Shown: positions 27,989-36,065 of the stretch, one piece after another | How the letters are laid out: each line of letters begins with the position of its first letter | Position numbering within the stretch: position 1 is the stretch's first letter | Notes under the pieces: model-generated | Database searches by the model: none | What the model was told of the DNA's origin: nothing | What the model saw: only the letters and a program-made list of their open reading frames with translations | Program-made: the position numbers and the translations under genes | From: an uncultured Spirochaetaceae bacterium | GTDB taxonomy: Bacteria > Spirochaetota > Spirochaetia > Sphaerochaetales > Sphaerochaetaceae | DNA length: 64,000 bases | Direction of reading: 5' to 3' | NCBI GenBank assembly: GCA_944389025.1 | Contig: CALXKU010000005.1 | Location: 62,001 to 126,000, forward strand

Positions 27989-29269
27989 TCAATTCTCCTC
28001 CTTTGTTCCTTCTTCGTCATTTACGGGCGTTCCGTCATGAACGAAGTAGAAATCGCTGGTTACAGGAAGCGCTCCGAACGCTCCCTGAAGGTAGCGGTTG
28101 TAATTGCTTGTCCTGCTCCTGCCTTTGAAATCTGAGAGGCTGTAGAATACCGTGCTTGACTCGTTGTCCTTCTGCGCGAACCAGATTGCGTCCTTTCTGA
28201 GAAGTCCCTCCTTCAGAAGGGATGGGTTGCAATCCACGACCAGCATCTGACTCTGCTTATTGCAGGACTCGAAGATCTCGACAAGGTGACAGAGAACATC
28301 GGGGTGTAAGAGCTGACCGAAATCATCGATAAGAAGGACCTTCTCACTTACGAAACTCGTAAAGAATGCGATTCCGATGGCAACAAGCCTTCTTAAGGAA
28401 AGGCTCTCCATAAGGAATGAGTTAGAATATCCGTCAACCTTCTTGTCATTAACATATACATGGGTAAAGACGACTGTCCTCGTACCGTCATCCTTCTCCC
28501 TGATGCCCACTCTTCTGATATCCGTGATATCCAGGGCCCAGAGGTAGTTGACGAGCATGTCACCCCAGCCAGGATGCTTCTTAAGAGCATCGGCTACGAA
28601 CTGCTCCGCCTGCGTACCGACACCCATCGGAAGGATGTTAAGAGTGTTCTTGAACCAGGAATACATCTCACCGCTGGTCTGCCCGCCAGAGAGAGCGCTT
28701 TCGCTTAGGAACGTACGGCTCGGGGTAAGGTGCTTGGCAGCCCTCTTTTTCTCTCCGCGATAGAGTTTTCCGAAGCGGTAGGAATACTCCCCATCCCCAT
28801 CTTCCTTGACCCTTTCGAACATAAGCTTTTTGGAGCCGTTCACGATGTAATAGAGAGACTCCTCAAATACCATCTCCCTGTTCGCTGAAAGAAGATAGCG
28901 TCCAATTACAGTCGGATTCTCATCATCCCCTTCCACACCCTTTCTAAGGAGCACATCCACGCTGATTCTCGCAGGTGTCATCTTGTCGATACCGTATGCG
29001 AATACGGTTCCAGAAAGGCTTGAAGAGAGTGGATTCTCAATCTCGCGTGGAGAAAGCACAATCCTCCTAAGCACTTCCAAAGCTCTCACGAACGAGCTCT
29101 TTCCAGCCCCGTTCGGACCGATTACGGCTGAAGTCTTTATCAGGTTTATCTTGTCGTTTACGGCAATGACCTTGCTCGGATCGAGTCGGCTGTCCTTAAC
29201 GGCTTCAAAACTGATGGTCTGACTTGACTTGACCGATTTGAAGTTTTCAATAGTCATGCTTAAAAGCAT
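27989..29269 (-). CDS. rloA: RloA-like AAA ATPase (AbiL system)
   Basis: A 426-residue ABC/AAA-type ATPase. It starts MLLSMTIENFKSVKS and has the P-loop GPNGAGKSS at 51-59. Near residue 320 the Walker B-like VLLIDDFGQLLHPDVL appears with D-D where OLD-type ATPases have D-E. The C-terminal AIWFAQKD, YSLSDFKGRSR and YNRYLQGAFGALP segments are typical of RloA. With RloB it forms an anti-phage abortive-infection pair. It overlaps the PHP gene stop (TAATG) and is followed immediately by rloB. Confidence 0.85.
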   Translation of the reverse strand: MLLSMTIENFKSVKSSQTISFEAVKDSRLDPSKVIAVNDKINLIKTSAVIGPNGAGKSSFVRALEVLRRIVLSPREIENPLSSSLSGTVFAYGIDKMTPARISVDVLLRKGVEGDDENPTVIGRYLLSANREMVFEESLYYIVNGSKKLMFERVKEDGDGEYSYRFGKLYRGEKKRAAKHLTPSRTFLSESALSGGQTSGEMYSWFKNTLNILPMGVGTQAEQFVADALKKHPGWGDMLVNYLWALDITDIRRVGIREKDDGTRTVVFTHVYVNDKKVDGYSNSFLMESLSLRRLVAIGIAFFTSFVSEKVLLIDDFGQLLHPDVLCHLVEIFESCNKQSQMLVVDCNPSLLKEGLLRKDAIWFAQKDNESSTVFYSLSDFKGRSRTSNYNRYLQGAFGALPVTSDFYFVHDGTPVNDEEGTKEEN

Positions 29270-29919
29270 TACACTACCTCCTTAAGATGACGGGCCATCT
29301 GGCTCATCTTGCTCATAATATCTGGATGGCTTGATATCATCTCCGCCAAATCAATTATATCCTCTTTATTCCCATGGCAATCTGATGCAAGAAGATCCAC
29401 GAGGCCAGCATCGACATACTCTTTTGCCTTGCCCCCCTTCTTAAGCGCCTTGCCATTGACCTGGATAAGGTATCCCCTCTCCTTAAGCTCCCGCACCGTC
29501 TCACTTTCGGGGCTTAACCACTTATACCGCTCTATATGCGCGATAATCGGAATAAGAGGAGAAAGGGATTCAAGCTTCTCGAAGAAAGCGCTGGGAGCAT
29601 AATCGATATTGAACTCCACAAGAGCGTATTTTCCGAGCGCGGGAATGCCTTTCACCACTTCCTGGTCCGAAACATATATCTCACTGGCTAGAGCCGTGAA
29701 AAGCCCACGCTCTCCCGCCATCTGGCTGGCTCTGGCCCATGCTGAGCGCAGTGCCATGACATCAGTTCGTACATAGGGATCATAGAGATGAGGGGTGAAT
29801 ATGACTCCTGAAAATCCGCATCTTTTATAAAGGGAAAGATAAGAGTCGAGATTCTCCCACTCGACAAAGCCATCGTCAACATGAGGCAGAAGATGGCAAT
29901 GCATATCAAACAATTCCAT
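29269..29919 (-). CDS. PHP-family phosphoesterase (CpsB/YwqE-like)
   Basis: A 216-residue PHP metal-dependent phosphatase. Metal ligands are seen in MHCHLLPHVDDG at the N-terminus, the FTPHLY histidine, IAHIERY and the C-terminal SDCHGNKED. CpsB/YwqE relatives dephosphorylate tyrosine kinases of polysaccharide export, but no capsule genes are nearby. It heads an operon with rloA, rloB, luxR and a hydrolase. The start at 29919 is preceded by TATAAT nine bases away; the in-frame ATG at 29961 is upstream of that box. Confidence 0.82.
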   Translation of the reverse strand: MELFDMHCHLLPHVDDGFVEWENLDSYLSLYKRCGFSGVIFTPHLYDPYVRTDVMALRSAWARASQMAGERGLFTALASEIYVSDQEVVKGIPALGKYALVEFNIDYAPSAFFEKLESLSPLIPIIAHIERYKWLSPESETVRELKERGYLIQVNGKALKKGGKAKEYVDAGLVDLLASDCHGNKEDIIDLAEMISSHPDIMSKMSQMARHLKEVV

Positions 29920-29928
29920 ATTAGAGGT

Positions 29929-29934
29929 ATTATA
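29929..29934 (-). promoter_or_regulatory. -10 box of the PHP-rloA-rloB operon
   Basis: On the minus strand a perfect TATAAT ends nine bases before the ATG at 29919. The -35 region is poor. The message would have a leader of at most two or three bases. Confidence 0.4.
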
Positions 29935-30016
29935 CCAAGAATCCAGTACAAAAAAAGCCAAAACTCATATTTTTAAGCCATTGTTATTTGATAGTACAAA
30001 AAAGAATTCGAATAAT

Positions 30017-30050
30017 AAAAAAATGAAGGAATATTTAGTCATATTCCTTC
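30017..30050 (-). terminator. rho-independent terminator
   Basis: GAAGGAATAT (30025-30034) pairs perfectly with ATATTCCTTC (30041-30050) around a six-base loop. On the minus strand seven Ts follow. It ends the lipoprotein operon 30111-32391. Confidence 0.85.
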
Positions 30051-30110
30051 AAATTCATCTTTTTACTTTATGATTAAGGATATCAATTGAAAAATTTCCG
30101 AAAGTTTAAC

Positions 30111-30485
30111 TCAACAAATGATGAGTGAAAGCTCGCTTAGACTTTCAATTTCTTTTGCAACGGCTCTAACCTCACTTCTGCTTTCCTTTTCCCTGATGAC
30201 GATGAATGGCCCCTCATAATCCTCCGCGTGGTCCTTGAGCCATGAAAGGAATGATGAAACATCCTGTCCTTTTGACGCCTCAGAGAGATCCTCAATAAGG
30301 ATTAGTCGGAAAGCTGACGTGCTAATCCATCTCTTGATCTGACTTATTCCACCATCGAGACTTTCAGCCCTCTTAGTCATCACAGAAGATGAGATAGGCG
30401 ACTGAGAAAATGAGAGTACAGCACTCTTGACAGTGCTTAAAATGGAGATGACATCATCTCCGTCATAAAGAAAAATCTTTTCCAT
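30111..30485 (-). CDS. hypothetical protein, 124 aa
   Basis: I do not recognise this protein. It starts MEKIFLYDGDDVISILSTVK and ends in an acidic helix and a hydrophobic tail (LSELSLIIC). It has no signal peptide or clear membrane segment. The centre, LILIEDLSEASKGQDVSSFL, resembles a strand-helix unit of a Rossmann or receiver fold, with no catalytic motif visible. It starts two bases after the lipoprotein gene and is followed by a strong terminator, so it is the last gene of that operon. Confidence 0.6.
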   Translation of the reverse strand: MEKIFLYDGDDVISILSTVKSAVLSFSQSPISSSVMTKRAESLDGGISQIKRWISTSAFRLILIEDLSEASKGQDVSSFLSWLKDHAEDYEGPFIVIREKESRSEVRAVAKEIESLSELSLIIC

Positions 30486-30487
30486 AG

Positions 30488-31603
30488 CTACCTCAATAAA
30501 GTATCGTATATGCTCAGATTCAAACCGTAAGATGAGGATGATGAAGGCGATGAGGAACCCTCAATCTGCCTGATGCTCTCCTCATTACTCTGTTTTATCG
30601 ATATGAGACGGCTTTTAAGAGCGCTCACTTCGCTATTCCCGCTCTTTGCATAGACGTCATCGGCAATGCTTATCGCAGTCTCAATATCTCCTGTAGCCGC
30701 GGTGACAAGGGCTGCATTGTACCCGCTTGGTACATGACCGCTTGCCTTGAAATTATCATAGAAGAGAGTTGCAGCATAGGTATAATTGCCATCATCGACC
30801 GCCTCATATGCTGCCTTTGCCCTCTCACTCTCCGGTTTGTTATCCATGAGTGTTAAGCTTACCGAAGTTCGCAGTGGAACAAGCTGGCGTGTTATCCGGC
30901 TCATTGTCGAATCGATCATGTTCTTGAATGAGCGCAAAGGATAATTGCTCAGAAAATACGGCCCAGAGAGTCTGAAATTATCGCTGTCATCCACGACGAA
31001 TTTCCTCGTAGCGACGATACGCTCGGTCCTGGCATCGACTATCGTGTAAGAGAGTGTGAGATAATAATCTGCATCATAGTAGAAATCAGTCACTTCCACA
31101 TCATACTTCTTGCCATTCCTGTCCGTCCGCTCCTCAACCCTTGTGCGCGAATAGACGTACTCATCGACGCTCATGTTGTCTATTCTTGGAATGATTACCG
31201 CATCAATACCACGCCTTGCGAACTCATTTCGTGCCGAAATGCCGATTGATGAGGCGCTGAGTATCTTATCCGTCACAGAAGGGGGAAGAATCGAGAAATA
31301 TCCGGAATCTGAGAGTGTGCTCATGATCCTCTCGGTCGCATAGGTGGCCACATCATCCTTAAGATCCCAGCCGTATGAGGATAAGACATAACCAAACCCC
31401 TGCCTTGCGATGAAGTCCACAGTACGGATATAACGGCTTGGTTTTATGAAAGCGTCATAGGGTACAGTGGATGCAAGGGCTATGTTCCGGTAGCTTCCCA
31501 TGTCTATCTCACTGGGAACCATATAGCTTATTCCAACCGAACTCTGGCAGGAAGAGAAAAGGACTGCAATCGCGATAAGAAGCAGGAAAAATAGCTTCCT
31601 CAT
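30488..31603 (-). CDS. outer-surface or periplasmic lipoprotein with tetratricopeptide-like tail
   Basis: A 371-residue predicted lipoprotein. It has an 18-residue hydrophobic signal with lipobox LFSSC, then a mixed alpha/beta body including IDAVIIPRIDNMS and SYTIVDARTERIVATRKF. These resemble the DUF6340/CsgG-like proteins that build an S-x-x-C anchored nucleotide-binding-like fold. Residues from about 260 form helices with YAATLFYDNFKASGHVPSGYNAALV, like a TPR pair, and the end is serine-rich. It overlaps the upstream gene by four bases (ATGA). The family call is tentative. Confidence 0.6.
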   Translation of the reverse strand: MRKLFFLLLIAIAVLFSSCQSSVGISYMVPSEIDMGSYRNIALASTVPYDAFIKPSRYIRTVDFIARQGFGYVLSSYGWDLKDDVATYATERIMSTLSDSGYFSILPPSVTDKILSASSIGISARNEFARRGIDAVIIPRIDNMSVDEYVYSRTRVEERTDRNGKKYDVEVTDFYYDADYYLTLSYTIVDARTERIVATRKFVVDDSDNFRLSGPYFLSNYPLRSFKNMIDSTMSRITRQLVPLRTSVSLTLMDNKPESERAKAAYEAVDDGNYTYAATLFYDNFKASGHVPSGYNAALVTAATGDIETAISIADDVYAKSGNSEVSALKSRLISIKQSNEESIRQIEGSSSPSSSSSYGLNLSIYDTLLR

Positions 31604-32391
31604 AATTTTCCCCTTGAAATAATCTTAGTGATACGCAGAGCTCCTGAAATCGCCTTATCAGGAAGCCTGACAGCATTAATATACCAGAAAGGAAGACCGA
31701 AGTATATCGTTAGATCCTGCTCATGAGAGAGGGATGAGAAGGATAGAATTGCCCTGGCATCGGCCTTTCCCATGATCTCTTCCCTGGTCTTCAGAACGAC
31801 ATCAAGCCCTATCCTCTTCGCACTTTCCACAATCCACTGATAGTCTATATCATTCCTCTTCTCATCAATCATGATGAAAGGTTTTCCCGTATCGAAGAAT
31901 GGATTTGCCGTGAGACTGTCAACGTTTATCAGGGCATCCATGATATTCTCCCTGGTAAGCTCAACGGAACGGGGAAAAGGGAATATGCGGTTACCCGAAT
32001 CGGAGAGGATCACGGATGAGAGCAGATTCGGCTTCGCTTCAAGGACAAGACGGGAGAAATACTTCTCATGATTGCCAAGATAGAGGAATGTCTGACAGGC
32101 CGTGTTCTCCATTATGTGCAGACAGCTGTTGAACGCATCGCGCTCATCATCAAAGAATATCATCCTCTCCCCATCCCCTCTTACCTCATCAAGCTCCTCA
32201 AAGCTGTATACGAATGAGAAGAACGGAAGCGCAAGTCCCTCTGCAAGCACTACGGGCCGCACATTCTCCAAGGAGCCAACGTAAATGACGTTGCACTTGT
32301 TTTCCTTCATAAGAAGTGAGAGTGTCGTGAAAACGGAGGCGATTAGCTCCTTATTTCCCTCATCGATGGCAAGCACCATGTAATCAGTCAT
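31600..32391 (-). CDS. hypothetical protein, 263 aa
   Basis: I do not recognise this protein. It has alternating hydrophobic strands and helices (CNVIYVGSLENVRPV, TFLYLGNHEKYFSRLVLEA, VILSDSGNR, ILSFSSLSHEQDLTIYFGLP) like a two-domain Rossmann or GT-B-type nucleotide-sugar fold. No signal peptide is present. It is the first gene of the minus-strand unit with the lipoprotein gene, which it overlaps by four bases, so a shared role at the cell envelope is possible but unproved. Confidence 0.6.
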   Translation of the reverse strand: MTDYMVLAIDEGNKELIASVFTTLSLLMKENKCNVIYVGSLENVRPVVLAEGLALPFFSFVYSFEELDEVRGDGERMIFFDDERDAFNSCLHIMENTACQTFLYLGNHEKYFSRLVLEAKPNLLSSVILSDSGNRIFPFPRSVELTRENIMDALINVDSLTANPFFDTGKPFIMIDEKRNDIDYQWIVESAKRIGLDVVLKTREEIMGKADARAILSFSSLSHEQDLTIYFGLPFWYINAVRLPDKAISGALRITKIISRGKL

Positions 32392-32435
32392 GAGTCAATG
32401 CTAACACAAATATTCCCATTAATCATTAATAAGAT

Positions 32436-32441
32436 TATGAT
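32436..32441 (+). promoter_or_regulatory. -10 box of the small acidic gene
   Basis: TATGAT ends six bases before the ATG at 32448, with no Shine-Dalgarno sequence between. Confidence 0.35.
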
Positions 32442-32447
32442 TTACCC

Positions 32448-32606
32448 ATGGCACTTTATTTTGAAGATTTAACAGAAGAAGAGGACGATGAGGAGGAAAA
32501 GGAGTGTGAGATTTTTGTCGACATGAGAGCACTCATCTCCGAAATAGAGGATACGGAGCCTGAATACACGGACGAGGAGGACGAGGAAGAAGACCTCGAT
32601 TTCTAA
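32448..32606 (+). CDS. small, highly acidic protein, 52 aa
   Basis: A 52-residue open frame starting MALYFEDLTEEEDDEEEKE and ending EEDEEEDLDF. Almost half the residues are D or E; the only less acidic part is a central FVDMRALISEIEDT helix. Function is unknown. The -10 hexamer six bases upstream and a clear ATG support real expression. It lies just outside the prophage block and is overlapped by a possible minus-strand transcript from 32689. Confidence 0.5.
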   Translation: MALYFEDLTEEEDDEEEKECEIFVDMRALISEIEDTEPEYTDEEDEEEDLDF

Positions 32607-32688
32607 AAAGTATATTATTTGCATGAATAGCCTTACCTATTTCATGCCGTATTTTTGATGGTTTCCCACGATGCTAAATTTTTACCCT

Positions 32689-32717
32689 ATTATAACTTAT
32701 AGGATAACTAAGGTCAA
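32689..32717 (-). promoter_or_regulatory. strong minus-strand promoter at the prophage edge
   Basis: On the minus strand TTGACC (32712-32717) and a perfect TATAAT (32689-32694) are separated by exactly 17 bp. Transcription would start near 32682 and run leftward, antisense to the small acidic gene. No convincing ORF follows, so an untranslated or antisense RNA is possible. Confidence 0.5.
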
Positions 32718-32755
32718 CAAAGGCTAGCATAGGATATCTTAGAATAAGAATAAAA

Positions 32756-32927
32756 TGTCTGCAATTTGTCTGCAATTTGTCTGCATTGCCCCTTCCGGGG
32801 TAAAAGAAAACCACCCTGCAATGAGGGTGGCAACATACTTCACAAAGCGGTGTTCCCAACCGGTTCCAGATGGAAGGAACCCTGACCTATATGATATTAT
32901 GATAGCCCGGTGCGGGCGTGTCTGCAA
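32756..32927 (+). repeat. TGTCTGCAA direct repeats near the left prophage edge
   Basis: TGTCTGCAA occurs at 32756-32764 and 32767-32775, TGTCTGCAT at 32778-32786 (11-bp period, one helical turn), and TGTCTGCAA again at 32919-32927. The gap 32607-32928 otherwise holds the promoter at 32689, the terminator at 32805 and a GGTTCC/GGAACC inverted repeat near 32862-32881. The repeats could be integrase arm sites or regulator sites; no core att sequence could be matched. Confidence 0.5.
32800..32830 (-). terminator. rho-independent terminator of the terminase operon
   Basis: CCACCCT and AGGGTGG form a 7-bp stem with a six-base loop at 32811-32830. On the minus strand it is followed by TTTTCTTTTA. 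It lies about 100 bases beyond the large terminase stop. Confidence 0.85.
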
Positions 32928-32928
32928 C

Positions 32929-34827
32929 TCAGATCTTCACGCCCTTAGATATCCTGCCGTACACCTTCCTCTTGGAGGCCGACACCTTCTTCGCCGCGGC
33001 CCTCCTGCGCTCCTCCACGTCATCCCAGTCGCTGTCGTTGAATGCGTCGAACCTGCGCTCGAAGTACACGGCGTAGTTGTAGACCCTTGTGTCGAGGGCC
33101 TCGTTCCTGTCCCTCGTCTTCTCCCATGTGAGCACCTTGGTCTTCTTGTCGTAGACGAGCTCCTCGGCGGTGAGCTGCTGGTAGAACTCCTCGGTGAGGT
33201 TGTTGGGGAAGAATGCCACGTACTGCCTGGACTGCTCCTCGTTGTCCTCCTTCGCAAGGTCCTTGTACACCATGCTCTTTATCCTGTCTACGGGCGTGTC
33301 GTAGTAGACGAGGCCCTTCTTGTCCCTCCTCTGAGGCATCGCAGTCTCGACGTTGTGCTTGTTGTCGCCCCTTATGAGCATGAAGTTCGGATCTCCGAGC
33401 TGGAGGTACAGGGCGTCGACGGTCTTGGTGTTGTACGACCTGTCGCAGGCGTTCCCTGCGGAGGGGAGCAGTATGCCGTCCTCCCTCTCCCACCTGCCGT
33501 TGAGGATGAGCTCCTCGTACATCTTCCAGCAGGAGGCCTCCGTGTCGCTCGTCTCCTCGCCCTGACCGCATGCCATCACGATATGGTCGAGTACTATGTT
33601 CCTGTTGCGCTTGCCCCACCCCATCACCGTCGTCTCGAGCCTGTTCTTCTGGACGTCGGTGCCTGTCGTCACGACGGACACCCATGCCGGGACCTTCATT
33701 CCGACCTCGAACTCCGACCTGAGCGCACGCCTGTAAAGCACCTCCCAGGAAGGCGTCTCCTGTGCGTTCTTGTACTGGCGTACGAGCACCGTGTTGTAGA
33801 AGGCCGTCATCTTCGCCGTCCTCTCCACCTCGTCCACCGTGTTGACGGCATCGAGGTGCTCCTGCGCTATGGACTTCCAGCTCAGCCATCCGAGCGGGAC
33901 GTAGAACGATGGGAGGATGTACCCCTCCCTCCCTTCTGCAGAGTGCGTGTTCGTGGCCTTCCATGCGGCCCCGTTCCTGGACTTGAGGAAGAACGACTTG
34001 TCGGCCTCCTCGATCCTTCCGTGGCAGAGGGGGCATTCGAACCATGCGTCCGTCACCGCCTTCCCCGCCTCGTTCGTATCGTAGTGGAAGTTCTCGAACT
34101 CCAGCGTCATGAGGCCTTTGCATCTGGGGCACGGGACATGGTACTTCTTCATGGTCGAGTTCTGCATGACGTCGATGATGTGGGAGTGCGTGTTCTTGGG
34201 CGTGCTCGACACTATGAACTTCCTCGAGTTCTCGAATGTGTTCTGCCTCTTCTTGAGCTGCGTTATCGGGCTTCCCTCCCCTTCGACGTTCGGAGGGAGC
34301 GCGTCCGACTCGTCCACGATGACCACGGCGGAAGAGTACCCCCTGAGGTTGTTCGCCCTGTTTGCGGCTACGAACCTTATGTTCCCCCCTGGGAACTGCT
34401 TCTCGTTGAGGGTGTCCCCCGTGCCCTTCTGCCCCTTTCCGAGCAGGTTCTGGATCGGCGGGTTTGCGGAGAGGAAGGGGTTGAACTTGTGCTTCACGAA
34501 GAGCTTGAGCTCGCCCTCGTCGGAGAATGCGAAGGCCTGCGGCCTCGGGAAGGCCGCGATGTAGTACGCCATTATGATCTGCTCCATCAGCGTCTTGCCG
34601 CACTGGGATCCGAACATGAGGTATATCTCCTTCGTCGGACTGGCGGGGGATGCCTCCTCGAGTATCTCCTTCTGGTAAGGCGCCCTCTCGGGGTTGTAAA
34701 GCCCCGGCTCCGCCGTGTCGGAGGGGAGGAATATCCTCTTCCTGGCCCACTCCGTTATGGTCCACCTCCTCGGAGGCCTGAGCAGGTCCGCAAGGTAATT
34801 GACGATGTAACCCGATATCCTGGCCAA
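32929..34827 (-). CDS. phage terminase large subunit, GpA family
   Basis: A 632-residue packaging ATPase/nuclease of the lambda GpA type. The N-terminal domain has the P-loop variant MFGSQCGKT, a Walker B VVIVDESDA and coupling motif SSTPKNT. A zinc-binding pair (CPRCKG and CPLCHG) follows, and the C-terminal nuclease has GTDVQKNRLE with the first metal aspartate. Translation seems to begin at TTG 34827, two bases after the small-subunit stop, with GGAGG further upstream. It is transcribed away from the other structural genes, which is unusual for a lambda-type module. Confidence 0.92.
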   Translation of the reverse strand: MARISGYIVNYLADLLRPPRRWTITEWARKRIFLPSDTAEPGLYNPERAPYQKEILEEASPASPTKEIYLMFGSQCGKTLMEQIIMAYYIAAFPRPQAFAFSDEGELKLFVKHKFNPFLSANPPIQNLLGKGQKGTGDTLNEKQFPGGNIRFVAANRANNLRGYSSAVVIVDESDALPPNVEGEGSPITQLKKRQNTFENSRKFIVSSTPKNTHSHIIDVMQNSTMKKYHVPCPRCKGLMTLEFENFHYDTNEAGKAVTDAWFECPLCHGRIEEADKSFFLKSRNGAAWKATNTHSAEGREGYILPSFYVPLGWLSWKSIAQEHLDAVNTVDEVERTAKMTAFYNTVLVRQYKNAQETPSWEVLYRRALRSEFEVGMKVPAWVSVVTTGTDVQKNRLETTVMGWGKRNRNIVLDHIVMACGQGEETSDTEASCWKMYEELILNGRWEREDGILLPSAGNACDRSYNTKTVDALYLQLGDPNFMLIRGDNKHNVETAMPQRRDKKGLVYYDTPVDRIKSMVYKDLAKEDNEEQSRQYVAFFPNNLTEEFYQQLTAEELVYDKKTKVLTWEKTRDRNEALDTRVYNYAVYFERRFDAFNDSDWDDVEERRRAAAKKVSASKRKVYGRISKGVKI

Positions 34828-34828
34828 G

Positions 34829-35683
34829 CTACTGAGAACCCTCCTCTTCTTCCTCTTCCTCGCCCAGAGCCTCCCTCACCGACATCTCGAGCGTGTGTAT
34901 GATCCCTGTGACCTCGTCCTTCAGCTCCTCCTTGAGGTTGGACAATTTCTGTCCATCCACCTTCACCCCGCCCAGCCTCTCGATGTACGAGGCTATCCTG
35001 ACGAGGAACTTGTCTGGCACGGTCGAGAGCGAGTTGACGAGGGGCGTGGCCAGCTCACGGAGCGTGTAGTCCACATCCTCCTTGGGGACGAGGAGCCCGG
35101 CCTCCTTGAGGAACTGCTGGCGGTATATCAGGAGCCTGCTCTTCTTTATCGCCTCGTCCTTGTCCAGGAGGTGCGTGCCGTTGGTCCTGTTGTACGCCCA
35201 GTCGTCCGCCTCCTCATCCCATATCCAGCAGTCCGAGAAGTCGTCTGCGTTGTAGTCCAGCGCCGCCACCCTGCTCCTCGAGGCCTTCATCACTATGTCG
35301 TCTATCTCATCGACCCTCTCACGGGGGACCTTCTCCTTACCTATCTTCGCCTCGGGCTCGACGAACTCGAACCCCTTTCCGGAGACGGTGGCGCCTTTCT
35401 TCTTGATCTTCGATATGTCGGGGTATCCTCCGCCGTCCGCCTCCTTCCTGGTGCGCCTTCGCCCGTTGGCCTTGCTCTTCTTCAGATGCTCCTTGTACCA
35501 CGGGCCCCATTTGTCGACATCTATGTAGACGCCGCCGTCTATCTCGGAGGTTTCGATCTTGCCGGACTTGACCATGTAGCTGACGGCCTGCCATGAGACG
35601 CCCATCTGCCGGGCGAACTCGTTCTTGCTCACATAGAGCACGCCGCCGCGCCTAACCCTTTCTTTTTTCCTTTTTGTAGCCAT
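34829..35683 (-). CDS. phage terminase small subunit (Nu1-like)
   Basis: A 284-residue DNA-binding terminase subunit. After a basic start the segment YVSKNEFARQMGVSWQAVSY is a winged-helix/HTH recognition unit as in Nu1. A central region ends in SRLLIYRQQFLKEAGLLVPKEDV, conserved in phage DNA-packaging Nu1 relatives, and the C-terminus is glutamate-rich. Nu1 proteins bind cos and recruit the large subunit. The start at 35683 is set by GGGAGG. It directly precedes the large subunit gene. Confidence 0.82.
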   Translation of the reverse strand: MATKRKKERVRRGGVLYVSKNEFARQMGVSWQAVSYMVKSGKIETSEIDGGVYIDVDKWGPWYKEHLKKSKANGRRRTRKEADGGGYPDISKIKKKGATVSGKGFEFVEPEAKIGKEKVPRERVDEIDDIVMKASRSRVAALDYNADDFSDCWIWDEEADDWAYNRTNGTHLLDKDEAIKKSRLLIYRQQFLKEAGLLVPKEDVDYTLRELATPLVNSLSTVPDKFLVRIASYIERLGGVKVDGQKLSNLKEELKDEVTGIIHTLEMSVREALGEEEEEEEGSQ

Positions 35684-35894
35684 ATGAGGCCTCCCTCTCG
35701 ATGACATACTCGCAGTCGGGGGTCGTAATGGTCACCTCGTCGTCGAAGTCCAGCCCTGTGAGCGTGGAGTTGGAGATCTTGCAGCCTTTCCTGCGCAGAT
35801 GGCGGTACAGGGATGCGATGGACTTGAAGTGCTCCACCTCGGTCCTCCCGCCTTTTGTGGTCGATAGCATCACGGCGATTCCATATTCCTTCAT
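35652..35894 (-). CDS. small phage protein, 80 aa
   Basis: I do not recognise this protein. It starts MKEYGIAVMLSTTKGGRTEVEHFKSIASLYRHLRRKG with a basic helix, then strands (DEVTITTPDCEYVIE) and a basic end. AAGGAGGT lies before ATG 35894. Its 3' end overlaps terS by 32 bases, making it the first gene of the minus-strand packaging operon. A small regulator or DNA-binding role is possible but unsupported. Confidence 0.7.
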   Translation of the reverse strand: MKEYGIAVMLSTTKGGRTEVEHFKSIASLYRHLRRKGCKISNSTLTGLDFDDEVTITTPDCEYVIEREASYGYKKEKRKG

Positions 35895-35937
35895 GCGGAC
35901 CTCCTTGTGGTTGAAAGGAAAAGTAATGCATTTCGCT

Positions 35938-36035
35938 CTCCGTTTCAATCCTTTTCCCTCCGTTTTCCTCCCATTTAATCCGATTCACTCCGTTTCAATC
36001 CGATACGCTCCGTTTCAATCCGATACGCTCCGACG
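35938..36035 (+). repeat. phased CTCCGTTTCAATCC repeats between divergent phage operons
   Basis: CTCCG units begin at 35938, 35958, 35988, 36008 and 36028, spacings 20, 30, 20 and 20, all multiples of ten. The units at 35988 and 36008 are identical 20-mers (CTCCGTTTCAATCCGATACG). The last overlaps the -35 position of the gpW promoter. The reverse strand of each TTTCAA gives TTGAAA, a -35-like box for the opposite operon. A related pair lies at 57550-57577. Confidence 0.75.
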
Positions 36036-36058
36036 TTGGAATGAAAACTCGTTACAAT
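36030..36058 (+). promoter_or_regulatory. promoter of the phage head-tail operon
   Basis: TACAAT (36053-36058) ends seven bases before the ATG at 36066. CCGACG (36030-36035) lies 17 bp upstream at the -35 position. The same arrangement, CCGACA-17-TATAAT-7-ATG, occurs at 57572-57608. Confidence 0.5.
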
Positions 36059-36065
36059 TCATAAC

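Noticed and set aside
32448-32625. Hydrophobic minus-strand peptide antisense to the acidic gene, as a type I toxin
   Set aside because: Its leucine, phenylalanine and valine runs follow from reading GA-rich codons of the acidic gene backwards; no ribosome site was seen.
32755-34902. A 715-residue open frame on the plus strand
   Set aside because: It is antisense to terL and terS. The protein is leucine/arginine/valine-rich from GC-rich opposite-strand codons and has no domain; terminase motifs on the other strand are clear.
35938-36035. CRISPR array
   Set aside because: Units are 14-20 bp with 20 or 30 bp phase and no spacer-like unique segments of constant size; no cas genes.
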